This document shows positions 1-10,827 of a stretch of DNA of 64,000 bases, piece after piece. The notes under the pieces are model-generated. The model searched no databases. It was not told the origin of the DNA and saw only the letters and a program-made list of their open reading frames with translations. A program made the translations under genes and the position numbers. Each line of letters opens with the position of its first letter. Position 1 is the stretch's first letter. This DNA comes from Cryptomeria japonica. Taxonomy: Eukaryota; Streptophyta; Pinopsida; Cupressales; Cupressaceae. The DNA is taken from contig NC_081405.1 in assembly GCF_030272615.1 (NCBI RefSeq), positions 568,475,095-568,539,094 on the forward strand, read 5' to 3'.

Positions 1-216
1 CTGATCATAATAGGGACCAATTGAAAAATTAACAAGAGCTCTCTAAATAACCTCCACATTCAACACTTTATCAACCCAAGTGGCATTGTAAGGGTTAGGA
101 TGATCTACTATTGTCAATCCCAACTTAGTCACCATATCAATTAAAACCAAATTGTTATGTGAACCAGAATCTATAATCAATTGACATAATTTACCCTTGA
201 TCAAACAATATGTTCT
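1..216 (-). pseudogene. RE1: Ty3/gypsy aspartic protease fragment
   Basis: Read on the minus strand, this stretch gives a retropepsin core: KGKLCQLIIDSGSHNNLV, then MVTKLGL and HPNPYNATW, the usual order for the protease of plant Ty3/gypsy polyproteins (IDSGS catalytic loop, a KLGL helix, HP-PY linker). The catalytic DSG is intact, but a TAG stop follows within about 40 codons. The fragment continues past the left edge, so its reverse transcriptase, if any, would lie outside the window. No gag or zinc knuckle is readable to its right. I infer a decayed polyprotein remnant, perhaps from an element inserted between the integrase and RT regions of RE2. Confidence 0.7.
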
Positions 217-1060
217 GCAACCATTTATAAACTATTTATAACTTCCCCCTAGCTATACCAACCACTTTTGATTGGTTACATTTCGTAGTTAAATCATTTA
301 ACTCCTAAAAACTAATTTCCCACCAAAACCTACTTAGCCATTTTTTTTTAAATATTCAAATTTGTCAACTTTGGAAAATGACATTATTTGATCAAAAAAT
401 CCTAACTACTAACACTTAAGGTCATGAAATGTCTTATTAAACTTTCCTAAACCCTTCTAGACTCTCTAAACCACCAACTCCTATTACATCCTTATTTTGA
501 TCCTAAGATCCTTATCAAGATCCTTAGGATTCAATACAAATTTATTGTTTTTAACATCTACAAAGGGCATAATGGGCCATAAGACATTATAATTTATTGC
601 ACTTGTCTTCATATGACCTTCAATGGTCTTTGATGGCATCATGTAGTTCTTTTTCCTCCTAGGTGCCTTTGCACCAATATATAGGCAAGGCTATATGGAT
701 ATGTGAGCACACAATCATGACATGTGGCTCAATGAAAAACAAGGGTGGGTAGGAAATAGGTGTGGTAGCTAGGAGAAACAATAAAATATTCCACATGAGG
801 TGGATCACCCACTGAAGGTGGAATTATCACTCCATAATGAGTAGATATGATAAAGTAGTAACAAGCTCACACCACAAAAGGTGGAAATTCACCTACACAC
901 ACTATCCCAATGTGGCACAAACACCCAAGTGTCTCATACCCAAACTACTATGAAATGCATTATCCGAAGTAAACTTAAGTAAGGTGTAATAATATCCAAC
1001 ATGAATAAATAATTACACCAAAACCTATAAATGGTACAACAAAAGACTAATAAGAGTCAT
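217..1060. other. Stretch without recognisable gene
   Basis: AT-rich DNA with stops in all frames. It may be leader or LTR sequence of RE1, because it lies on the upstream side of the minus-strand protease fragment, but I could not identify a primer site, a terminal TG/CA pair or a duplicate copy. A short repeated GTGG-rich patch occurs at about 780-900 (several variants of AGGTGGA). No function is assigned. Confidence 0.5.
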
Positions 1061-2864
1061 TGAGGTTGTGCATGTAAGAGTTGATGAGGATATGCACAAA
1101 GGAAGACAAGCACAAGTCAACCGGTATGATGATTCTGGTGATGAAGGTGAAGAAGCTTAGTTAGACTATGAACCAGAGGAAGCATCCAAAAAGGTCCCTA
1201 ATTGATATGTGTAGATAAACCTCCTGAAAGAGCATATTTTAGGAAATAAGAGTGATGGTGTGTAGACTAGGGGAAGCCTTGCCCAGAATGATGAACAAGT
1301 CAATTTCTACCTCATGACTGAAGTAGAACCTAAAACATTCAATGAGGCTAGCAAAAGTCAGAAATGGAAAGATGCCATGGAAGAAGAGTTGCAACAAATT
1401 GAGAAGAACAAGACTTGGGAATTAGTCCCTAGACTAGAAGACAAGAACATCATTGGTACCAAATGGGTCTACCAAAACAAGATGAATGAAGAAGGTAAAA
1501 TTGTTAGGCATAAAGCTAGACTTGTGTGCAAGGGTTACTCTCAAGTAGAGGGAATTGATTTTGAAGAATCATTTTCACGGGTAGCTAGATTAGAAGCAAT
1601 TAGGATGTTTCTAGATTTTTCAGCCTACAAGGGTTATATGGTATACCAAATGAATGTAAAATCTTCCTTCCTCAATAGAAATTTGGAAGAAGAAGTGTAT
1701 ATGGAGCAACTAGAAGGGTTTCTGTTACATGATGATGAAACCTTTGTGTGATGGTTGAAGAAAGCCTTCTATGGTTTAAAGAAGGCTCCTAGAGCATGGT
1801 ATTCAAGGCTAGATTAGTATCTGAAGGAGAAAGGATTCAAAAAGGGGAGTGCTGACAATAATCTATACATCAAGGCAGATGGAAATCACATGATCATTGT
1901 GGTTGTGTATGTAGATGACATCATTTTTTGAGGAAATAAGGACACTCCTTGTAAAGATTTTGCTGATCAGATGTAGTCAGAATTTGAAATGTCAATGCTT
2001 GGATAATTGACATACTTTCTTGGTTTATAGATATCTCAACTAGATAAGGGAGTCTTTATCTCACAATCTAAGTATGCAAAGGACATGCTAAAGAAGTTTC
2101 AAATGGAGGACTGCAAACCAGTGAGTCCCCCCATGGTGACTAGAAGCAAATTGAGCAAGAATGATGAATTGCTGGTGGTGGATCAGACATTATGTAGATC
2201 CATGAGAGGTAGATTATTGTATCTTACTACTTCTAGACCAGATATAGTGCAAACAATGTGTATGGTGGCTTGATTTCAAGCAACACCTATTTAGTCACAT
2301 ATGAATGTCGTAAGCAAAATTTTTAGGTACCTACAAGGGACACTCAATTATGAATTGTGGTACCCTAAACAAGGGGAATTCATCTTGGAAGCATATACTA
2401 ATGTTGACTGGGCAGGTTGCATTGATGACCAGAAGAGCACAAGTGGTGGTGCATTCTTCCTAGGTGACTGATTAGTCTCATGGCATAGAAAGAAACAAGA
2501 TTCAGTCTCCCTATCAACTTCTGAAGTAGAATACATTGCTGCTACTATATGTTGCTCTCAGGTGCTTTGGATGAAGAAAACCCTCAAGGACATGTAGGTG
2601 GACATCTTTGATCCTATTCCCATCCGGTGTGATAATTCAAGTTCCATCAACAAATCAAAGAAACTGGTGATGCATTCAAGGACAAAGCACATAGCCATAA
2701 AGTATCATTTTCTTAGAGAGAAGGTTGAAGGACATGAAGTAAAGATGGAATATATCCCTACAGGAGAACAAGTGGCAAACATCTTCACCAAACCATTGTT
2801 GGAAGGGACTTTTGAGTATTTAAGACACAAGTTGGGAGTTGTGTCACCTGCCTCATGCACTTAA
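1061..2864 (+). pseudogene. pol: RE2: copia (Sirevirus-like) reverse transcriptase-RNase H, broken
   Basis: This is the C-terminal half of a Ty1/copia polyprotein. In order are the [15 protein letters not shown] and KWVYQNK motifs that open the RT domain (from 1350), a [11 protein letters not shown] palm motif (1640s), AFYGLKKAPRAWYSRL (1770-1815), the active-site VYVDDIIF (1905-1928), the connection segment with SKYAKDMLKKFQMEDCKPV (2070-2120), and RNase H with DWAG..DDQKSTSGGAFFLG (2400-2465) and TKHIAIKYHFLREKV (2680-2735). The frame ends with the usual NIFTKPL near 2785-2805. At least eight in-frame stops interrupt it (for example 1749 and 1929), so it is dead. Gag, protease and integrase are missing on the left, where an unrelated stretch begins. 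The product would have copied element RNA into cDNA inside virus-like particles. Confidence 0.93.
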
Positions 2865-2998
2865 GTTTGTAAGGAGATATATGGTTCTGGAGGAGTTCAT
2901 AGCAGTATCTATATCTGTTGAACCACATGCTGATCATAGGGAAAGTTCAGGGTTGTATGTCTTAGTACCGGCTGTAGTCACTAAGAGAAACTTTGACT

Positions 2999-3128
2999 GA
3001 GGGGGAGATAAGTATAAATCAAAGTGGGAGAATGAAGTACCCCGACCCTTTGTCATTGTGTCAAAGGGGGAGAAATATACCTATGTGAAGACTTACAGTG
3101 AGTTGAAATCAATTCCAAAGGGGGAGAT
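2999..3128 (+). promoter_or_regulatory. RE2 triple polypurine tract (plus-strand primer sites)
   Basis: Three purine runs lie between the pol stop and the 3' LTR: 2999-3008 (GAGGGGGAGA), 3063-3073 (AAAGGGGGAGA) and 3117-3128 (AAAGGGGGAGAT). The last abuts the LTR start TGTTGG, the position of the plus-strand primer. Multiple AAAGGGGGAGA tracts are a known hallmark of the Sirevirus lineage of Ty1/copia elements. Confidence 0.8.
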
Positions 3129-4323
3129 TGTTGGCATTGTTGGCATTAGGTTGTCATTGATGTCAACTGGTATGGCATGGTCACCAGTGAGTAAGTAGTA
3201 GTGACCAGTATGGGAGAAGTAAGACATGATGATATCAATACATATGTGTGTAAGCAGATAGAAAGGTATGTTACTGGTACACATTAAATGCATCATATGT
3301 CGATAAAGCAAGACCACCAGCAAGGCAAAGTAAGCAAGAAAAATAAGAACTGAAGGATATGAACCAAATATATAGAGAAGTTTAATGCTACTGGTAAATG
3401 GACTGAGTAGTTGGACCAACATGTTTGATGGAAGGCCACATTGATCCACCAATAGAGAAGAGGTCAACAAGTATGAAGGACCACTAGTGAAGCTAGGTTA
3501 TACCAGTAAGGAGAGTTAAACCGATAGTCAATCTTGGTTGGTGAAGGATGTCTAATTGACATAGAAGATTGAAGATGATGCCAAATTGACATAGAAAACT
3601 GAGCATAGGTGGATGTCGACAAGGATGATAGGTGGAAACCAGGTGGTGAGTATGCAGAGGTTGGTCAAGTACTCATTGAAATAGTAGTTTACAAGCAGGA
3701 CAACTTTTATGAAGAGCCTGCAAATCATGGGAGGATGGAAGAATGTTGTAGCTCGAGGAAGAAAAGGTGGCAAGATGATTAAACCGACCTTGCAAGAAGA
3801 TCTGATCTTTTTACTCTCTTTCCAAAGGAAATAGTTGATCCATTAATGGTGTTTGACAGAGAAACTTAGAAAAGCATGTTGTGGACATCCAAAAATAGAA
3901 AATGCACATTGAAAAGAGAGGAGATGGTAGTGTTGTTTGGTGTCATACAGATCATCAATCTAGAAAAGAAGATCAAATCTATCTAATACAGATCAAGTTG
4001 GTGAAGGTAAAATCTAACACAACATCATTTTTGAATGTTGCCTTTGGCAGCAACCATAAAAGATAAATATGTCAACTCGAGACTAAAATTAGTTGATGCT
4101 AGATGTGAGTTGTGAGAGAGAGAAGAGAGTCTAATAAAGAAGAAAGATTATCTACCTTAGAGTTATTTCTCAGAGAGTTACAGTGTGTGTTAGCAGGTTG
4201 AACTAGTGAGAGGGTCTAACCGGTAGAGATAGAGTAACCGACAAACTGTTGTAGTTCTAACAGTCAAGCGAACCGATAAGGAGTGATTGGTTAGGAAAGC
4301 ATCCAAGAGTGATAATGTGAAGT

Positions 4324-4382
<59 letters not shown>

Positions 4383-4927
4383 AAGATTGGGAGTAACCAG
4401 TGAGTGATCAGAGAGAGTAATCTAATAACTGAGAGAGTAATCTAATAACCGACAGTGTGAGAACTAGTGAAGAAGAGGAGGTTATTAACTGACAGAAATC
4501 TAGTGATCGGGTGTTGCAGAACTCATTTGCAGCTAGGTGCTATCACTATATGAAAATTGTATTTCATTATATTACACCAAGTTGTTGCTTGGTGCAGGGG
4601 TTGGTGCCCTAAATCATTAGGGGCTAATGGTCCTTGGGTTGGTTCCCTAAACTATTTTAATCGAATTTTTTTGTTGTGAGGCTGGATTGGAGCAGTAGAC
4701 TCTAGTAGCATTTCTCACTAAGGTTTTTCCCATATTGGGTTTTCCTCGTACATCTGGTGTTGTGGGTTATGCATTTGTGTGTTTTCATCTTTTGATATCC
4801 ACTCTTATCTTACCGATTTGATTGTTTAGTGTTTAGGTTGATAACCAATATTCCAAGCTTGGTTTAAAAAGAAAAGTTTTCAAGAACCACTGATTCACCC
4901 CCTCTCAGTGGTACATTGTGATCAACA
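3129..4927 (+). repeat. RE2 3' LTR
   Basis: The LTR starts TGTTGGCATTGTTGG directly after the polypurine tract and ends ATCAACA, shortly after the CACCCCCTCTCAG motif (4897-4909) that closes most copia LTRs in this window. A GTCATTGATG(T)CAA motif sits near the start, as in the other copia LTRs here. It is about 1.8 kb. It contains a TG/AG microsatellite. The DNA just beyond 4927 continues an RNase H frame of another copia element (RE3), which shows that RE2 was inserted into RE3. The 5' LTR is outside the window. Confidence 0.82.
4322..4379 (+). repeat. (TG)n(AG)n compound microsatellite
   Basis: An uninterrupted GT run changes directly into a GA run inside the RE2 LTR. This is a simple repeat, probably expanded by slippage. 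Confidence 0.97.
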
Positions 4928-5215
4928 TGTGTTAGAAGGTTTTAGATTGATATGTCTGAACCAGTAACTATTTATTGTGACAATACAAGTGCAATTAATA
5001 TTTCAAAAAATCATGTATTACATGCAATAACTAAACACATAGGATTGAAATATTACTTTCTAAGGGAGAGAGAGTACATGAAAACAAGTTAGAATGGAGT
5101 ATGTGACAAGCAAAGAGCAACTAGCAGACATTTTCACACAATCTTTTCCAAAGACTACCTTTGAGTACGTAAGAGGTAAATTAGGGGCCAGACCCATACA
5201 CAAGGAAAACTAGGA
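4928..5215 (+). pseudogene. pol: RE3: copia RNase H C-terminus, broken
   Basis: The translated remains read EPVTIYCDNTSAINISKNHV, then TKHIGLKYYFLRE, the end of a Ty1/copia RNase H domain, followed by frameshifted traces of the DIFTKPLPK and FEYVRGKLG tail. The part before this is lost at the junction with RE2, and the segment starts in the middle of the conserved (H)VLEGF helix. The same segment occurs intact in RE15 on the minus strand (around 62930-63000), which makes the identification firm. Confidence 0.85.
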
Positions 5216-5290
5216 TGCAAGAGATGCATCAATCCAATATGCATATTGAAAACTTTTCACCATGGATTGATGAAATGGTGGCTACTTTGC

Positions 5291-5592
5291 AGGGGGAGCA
5301 ACTTAGATAAGATTTGCAGAGATGTTGAAGACAACAACAATGGATTTGATGACCGCTGATGCATTTGCACATTTGGCATTGCTGTCAAAGGGGGAGAAGA
5401 AATATATTATCCTAAGGAGGATAATATGTGTAATAGAAAGAAAGAACAAATGAAGATTTAGTTTCAGGTGGAGAAGAGGAGAACCGATAGAAGAGTGAAG
5501 TGTAGCAGAGAAGTTCCAAAACTGAGCAACATGATTTTAGTTGAATATTTTGGTGTTTATGTTGGTGTTTCCATTAATGCTAAAGGGGGAGA
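5291..5592 (+). promoter_or_regulatory. RE3 triple polypurine tract
   Basis: Purine tracts lie at 5291-5298 (AGGGGGAG), 5387-5397 (AAAGGGGGAGA) and 5582-5592 (AAAGGGGGAGA). The last lies against the LTR start at 5594. Spacing and sequence match the arrays of RE2, RE11, RE14 and RE15. The roughly 370 bases between the pol remains and the LTR hold no gene apart from this array. Confidence 0.78.
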
Positions 5593-5593
5593 A

Positions 5594-7050
5594 TGTTGGC
5601 ATGATTGGCATAACTGATGCCGATGAAGAATGATGACTGAACTGGTAAAGGACTGTTTGTGATGACATTGTAATGAAGAGATTGAGATTACATGATTGGA
5701 TGACTTTGATCAATTATTTGTGTTTTCATTGATGGCAACTGATGTTTACTATGTTGTATTTTTTCATCTAAGTATTTTTGGTCTACCAGAAATGCCTTAC
5801 TAGTATTGAAGACAGTGAACTAGGAATTAGGACCTTAACCGGTAAACGAGGAAATGCTTTGACTAGATATAGCAATTGGTGATGATTGAAGTATTGTGGT
5901 TTGGAATGTGAGTTTGTATCATTGTAATAGGTATATGACCAGAACCACATCATGTTATGGTTATTGAAAATAACGTTTATGATTTTTGTTGTATTTTTGC
6001 TAGGGTTTAAGAAGGGTTTAAGGACCGGTAATGATCTTGAGTTTGATAGTGGATCACATTATGTTTATAAGTTGGTGATGATGTGGAAGAAACCGCGTGA
6101 AGTGTTTGAGTGATGTTTTGTCATGTTTGAAGATGGAATTTCTTGGGAAACAACAAAGCACTTAGAAGAGTTTTGTAAGGGTTTGACTTTGTATCAGATC
6201 GAGATGTGGTGATCATTCAATGGTTGTAATTGATTATAATGATCCATATGATGATCAATGATGATCTATAATGAGTTGTAAAAGATCTGTGATGATCTAT
6301 GTCATAAGTCTTAGGGTTTTGTAACTGACTAAGTTGTGAAGGTTATTTAGGTTGGTACAACTGACGTTTGTTGTGTCGGTGGTTTTTGAGAAGACTGTGA
6401 AGCTGAACCAGAGTATGAGATCTGCAAGAGTGTAGCAAATTTGGAGCAATTGGATTTGATCAAGCGAACAGTTAATTCCAATACCCAGATCATTTACTGT
6501 TGTTATCCTAACAGTTACAACAACAAAATCCCTTAACCGGGTAGGTCCTAACAGGCCTTTCATTGTAAATCCATTAACCGGATAGCTCAACATCTAAGTG
6601 TTAAATCCTCTTGCGAGGTTGATCCTAACAGGTCTCATCATCTAAATCCCATAACTAGGTGACTCCTAACAGGGTTTTCTCCTAATAGGGAATCTTTGTA
6701 AGCTTCTAACTAGGCTAGGATCCTAAAAGGGTGCATTCCAAAAGAGTGCACAATTTTTGTGGGTACCAATTCCCACCGTGGGTTTTCCCTATCTGGGTTT
6801 CCATATTAAAAACATGGTTTTCATATGGCGAATGGTTTTATGTGTTGTTATGTTTTACTTTTAGTTTATGCATGTTGATGAACACTTAATGGGAAGTTAT
6901 GATAAACCAGTTTAACAATTGGTCATTAGTGATTACCGGTAATGGTAAAGAGTTTATTATTGGTTTATGATTGATTTGGTGAAGTTTTATAAGTTCAAGT
7001 TTTAAGTTTGAAATAGTTATTAATAGTGATTCACCCCCCCTCTCAGTATT
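5594..7050 (+). repeat. RE3 3' LTR
   Basis: It starts TGTTGGCATGATTGGCATAAC after the polypurine tract and runs to TTCACCCCCCCTCTCAGTATT at about 7030-7050. The expected CTAACA end is not readable, so the right border is approximate. Beyond it the sequence aligns with the gag-pro frame of RE9 from the middle of a reading frame, so RE3 appears to have landed inside RE4. Many CCTAACAGG-like short repeats at 6500-6750 resemble the R/U5 part of the other copia LTRs. Confidence 0.75.
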
Positions 7051-8877
7051 AATAAGATCCTCTAAGATTAATAGCCTTTTCCACCTACCTATGATGCCAA
7101 ATCCTTTTTCTAATACCATTGTCGACTTGGTCATGACACTAAAAAGTGTCATTGAAAAGTGTTATTCCTTGAGAAGTAAGATTCAAGACTTGATTGAGAA
7201 CATTACCATATCTCTAGCTAGTGTGAATGATAAAGGAAATAAATTAGTAACTCCTTGTACAAATTTTCACCGATCCTTTACCTTCCCATTCCACTAATGT
7301 GATTGAGATAGATCATCTTGCCTTTTCTCCTAATGATGTTGGCCTTCAGCCTAATAATATGGTGAATCTCATTGATAAAAATAAAACTCCTAAGGACTTG
7401 TGCATTACATTTGATCCCAGTGAGACCATTGAAGCACCTGATGGACCATTATATATAACTGCAAAAATCAAAAGCATACCTTCTCGAGGAGTGCTTGTTG
7501 ATCCAAATTGCATGGGTAATGTGATAATTAAAGAATTTATTTATACTTTGCAATTGTATCAAGTGACATGTGATAAAATTGATGTGATAGTTAGAGTTTT
7601 TGATGGATTCTCTTCTCTTGCTATTGGTTCTATCACACTTCCTATTGATGTTGGCACTAAATGCTTAGATTTTGTCTTTTCTATCATTCCTACATGAAAT
7701 CAATTTTGTATGAAGATGGGACATCCTTGGATATCTTCCATGAAAGAGATCACTTCTCCTTATCATAAGTGTTTTAAATTTCCTCATAATGCTAAAATCA
7801 TAATTGTTAACCTATAGTGAGGAATGGAGATGTTTGTCTTGATTATTTTTGGTCCGAACAATTCCAACCTCTTCAACCTAGAAGTGATTCTCTCTTTGAA
7901 TCATATAAAAAAATGGAAAAAATAAGATGATTTTATCCTTGAGTAAACTTAGAAATCCAACACTTAGCCTTCCTCTTGATGATCATATACCTCTTCTTGA
8001 AGACAATATTATTCTTCCTCCTAAGGAAAGAAATAATCTTCTTCCCAAAGAGGAATCTATTTCCCCTCCTAAGAATGAGTCTATTCTTCCTTCCAAGGAT
8101 AGAAATTCTCTTCCTCCTAAGAGTCAATCTATTCCTCCTGAGGGTAGACTTATTCCTCCTCCTCATGATGGACCTGGTCTCCTTCCTACATATCCCATTC
8201 CTCCTTTATATGGTGTGGTTCTACCTCCTATATCTTACAAAGGGAAGCACCTGGCCTCTGTTATTGTTCAACCTAAACGACCTTCTCCTATGCATCCTTC
8301 CTTCAAACAAGAAAAAAAGTCTATACTTGATAAACCTAAACCCTCACAACCTTCAGCTAAAACCCAAAGAAACCATTGTGTGAGAGAATACTAACGAAGA
8401 CGTCATGCGAGAGCTCATGATTTTTCTTCCAAATTATTTCTTCTCCTAAGATACCCACTCTTGATATAATACCATTTTCTCAACCTTCTCCTAACCAAGA
8501 TGTTCAACCTAATTCTCCAAGACACAAAATGCTTAAGACAAATGATGGTTCAAGTTCTATTCCTATTAGAGCTCCTATTTTTGTTAATCTTGATGAATAA
8601 ATAGGTGAGAATGTTGTTAACGATGAAAATGTTGACCCTAATATTTTTTATGATGAATATGAATATGTTGATGTTGACAATGATTTATCTGAGAAATTTT
8701 TAAAAGCATTAATCCTATCTCCCAGTAACAAAAAAAGTGACTCATCATTAGAGCATGGTCCTTGTTTGGAACTCATGATAGCTCCATCTACTGTTCTTGA
8801 TGTTTCTCCTCTTGGGTGTTGTCCACCTTCCCTAAATAATTATTAGCAAGATCAGTGGGAGGATGAAGTGCTTTATT
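7051..8877 (+). pseudogene. gag-pro: RE4: gypsy-type gag-protease remnant
   Basis: This is a decayed plus-strand copy of the C-terminal half of the RE9 gag-pro protein. In order: a degenerate zinc knuckle (YHCRLGHDTKKC, first Cys replaced by a stop) at 7110-7150; KIQDLIENITISLASVNDKGN; the protease-like segment around DGPLYITAKIKSIPSRGVLV with DPNC where a retropepsin would have DSG or DTG (7440-7520); a YPW-like motif (HPW, 7720s); then a proline-rich tail with PPK repeats (8010-8170), a basic stretch and a final acidic part (FVNLDE, 8580-8600). Frameshifts or stops occur near 7296, 7695, 7815 and 8392. The N-terminal gag half is missing because RE3 interrupts it. No reverse transcriptase or integrase follows, as in RE9. 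Confidence 0.85.
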
Positions 8878-8894
8878 AACTTCACTAGCACCAT

Positions 8895-8898
<4 letters not shown>

Positions 8899-8949
<51 letters not shown>
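8899..8949 (+). repeat. (CT)n microsatellite
   Basis: A run of about 25 CT units, just after the RE4 gag-pro stop. Confidence 0.97.
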
Positions 8950-8952
<3 letters not shown>

Positions 8953-9682
8953 CTTTCTTGTTTGTGATCTTCTATTTCTCTCTCAATTCTTCTATTTATT
9001 GTCCCTAGTGTTGTCTACTTGAGGACGATTCAAAGCATAGAGATATATTTTGAGTCTCTCCTATGTTGACTCAAAAGACACATGTGCCCTTCTTCCATGG
9101 TGGTTTCCTATCTTTGTAGGATGAGGATAATTCTATGCATATATATACACATGATATAAATTGCGTATCATAAAAATCATACTAACTACAAAGTTAAGCG
9201 AAACCACCCCGTGCTTTGTGTTTTGTGATCATTATCCTTTGTTTTGTCCTCTCTTGGGGGATAAATTATTGTGATAATGTGCTTATCTTTTTAGGTGTAT
9301 CCTACCTTAAAGTAATTTCTCCCAATAAGGCGTACATAATCACTTTAATGTGGGGGCATACACTCTGCTTAATTATTCTCTCTCTTACATATCTTGATAC
9401 TTAAAGTTAGAGAATTTTGTCTTTTGCTTTGTAACTTTTGGTATTTTTCCTTTAATGAGTCATAGTAATAGAACCTTACTAGTTTGTAGTCATGGTTCAC
9501 TCTTTCTCTCTCTAATGATCTTCCCTTTTACCTTATCATTAAATTTGTAAGATCCTAGAGTCCACTAGGGCCTTGGTGCATCTTTCCTCCTTGATGACTT
9601 GGTGAAAGTCTTTCAATGTGAACCCTTTGTACTTTATCAAGAGTATGATTGACTTCATACTCCTACTAAAGTGGGGGATAAA
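8950..9682 (+). other. RE4 3' untranslated region and polypurine tract
   Basis: No gene is seen. The segment matches the region between gag-pro and the 3' LTR of RE9 (22722 down to 21979 on the minus strand), including a TGTGTCTTTTGAG-type patch and the final tract AAAGTGGGGGATAAA (9668-9682), which is the likely plus-strand primer directly before the LTR. Confidence 0.75.
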
Positions 9683-10827
9683 TGTAGCATCCTAAAATTG
9701 CACCCCTTTGCAATTTTGACTGCATTTGGGTCTTTGCCTTAGTGTTTGCACCCTTGGATTGATTGAAGACATGATTATGCTCATACACATCACAAATGCC
9801 ATAAAAATAAAATTGCACCACCTTAATAACCTTAGAGACTACCCAAAATAGGGTAGGACCATGGTGTCATGCCATGGTCCACCCTAATTTGGGGCCCCTC
9901 AAAACCCAATTTAGCATTTCAAATTTGGGTGGGATTCCCCTCTCCGTGTTAGCTCATGTCAAAAAATTAATTAGTTTTCCCAATGAGAAAGTATATAAAG
10001 AGGATTTTCCCTCTCATTTGATGATCCATGACATCTAAGAGAAAATTCAAGCACACATGAGATGAAGAAGTAAAGAGAAATTGAGCATTTTTAGTCTTCC
10101 TTCAAGCCTTGGAGAAGCAATAAAGTCAAGATTCAAGCATTAAAGTGGAGATCTACATCCTATTTCATGAAACCCTTATTCCATGTGAAGACAAGCAAAA
10201 ATTCACAAGGAGGTATCATCATTCAATTTTTTGTCATAATTCAGCATCTCCCTCAAAAGGAGAACCTTTCCTTACAGTCATTTCAATTATCTTTATTTCA
10301 ATTTTATGGTTAATTCCAAAACCGGGGTTTGACCTAAGGCAAACCCCTATTCCCAACCTATTTCCCATTCTTTTTGTATGTAGGAAATAGGTATAGAGTT
10401 GTACTTCTCAGAATAAGCTTCATTCACAAAGATGAATCAACCCTTTTCAACACTAAAAAATTTTGGAGGATAGTGGTGCTAGGTCATGTTCTCATCTTTT
10501 TAGGAGCTTTTTCGAGGGTCAGATCCGACTCATCTTATACTACTCAAATTTAGTTGCACATGAAAATCCTACATCTATAGCTTACCGTTTTCTCAGTTTT
10601 ACCTTCATTTTTCAGTACTTTGCCTTAAATCAACATTTCAACTTACAAAAGAGAGGAAAAACATTCACAAATTAATCCAATCCATTCAATATTCAGTCCT
10701 TATCTAATTTGTGACCGAATCTAGTGGATTCTCTTCCCTCTTTTGAATGAAAGTTCTTACACGAAATTGATTTATTAATTTCTCCTTTTTATGTTGTAAA
10801 TTGCCAAATCCAATTTTCAACATTACA
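9683..10827 (+). repeat. RE4 3' LTR (RE9 family)
   Basis: It starts TGTAGCATCCTAAAATTG, the same start as the RE9 LTR read on the minus strand (TGTAGCGTCCTAAAATTG), and ends at TTTTCAACATTACA. The length, about 1.14 kb, is close to that of RE9. It carries a TATA-like box and the AACCGGGGTTTGACCTAAGG block also found in RE9. To its right the RE5 ORF2 begins abruptly, so RE4 was probably inserted into RE5. The target duplication cannot be checked because the other end is outside the window. Confidence 0.82.
9992..10000 (+). promoter_or_regulatory. TATA box in RE4 LTR
   Basis: TATATAAAG lies about 310 bases into the LTR. The RE9 LTRs carry the same box at the same relative place, which supports its role as the core promoter. 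Confidence 0.6.
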
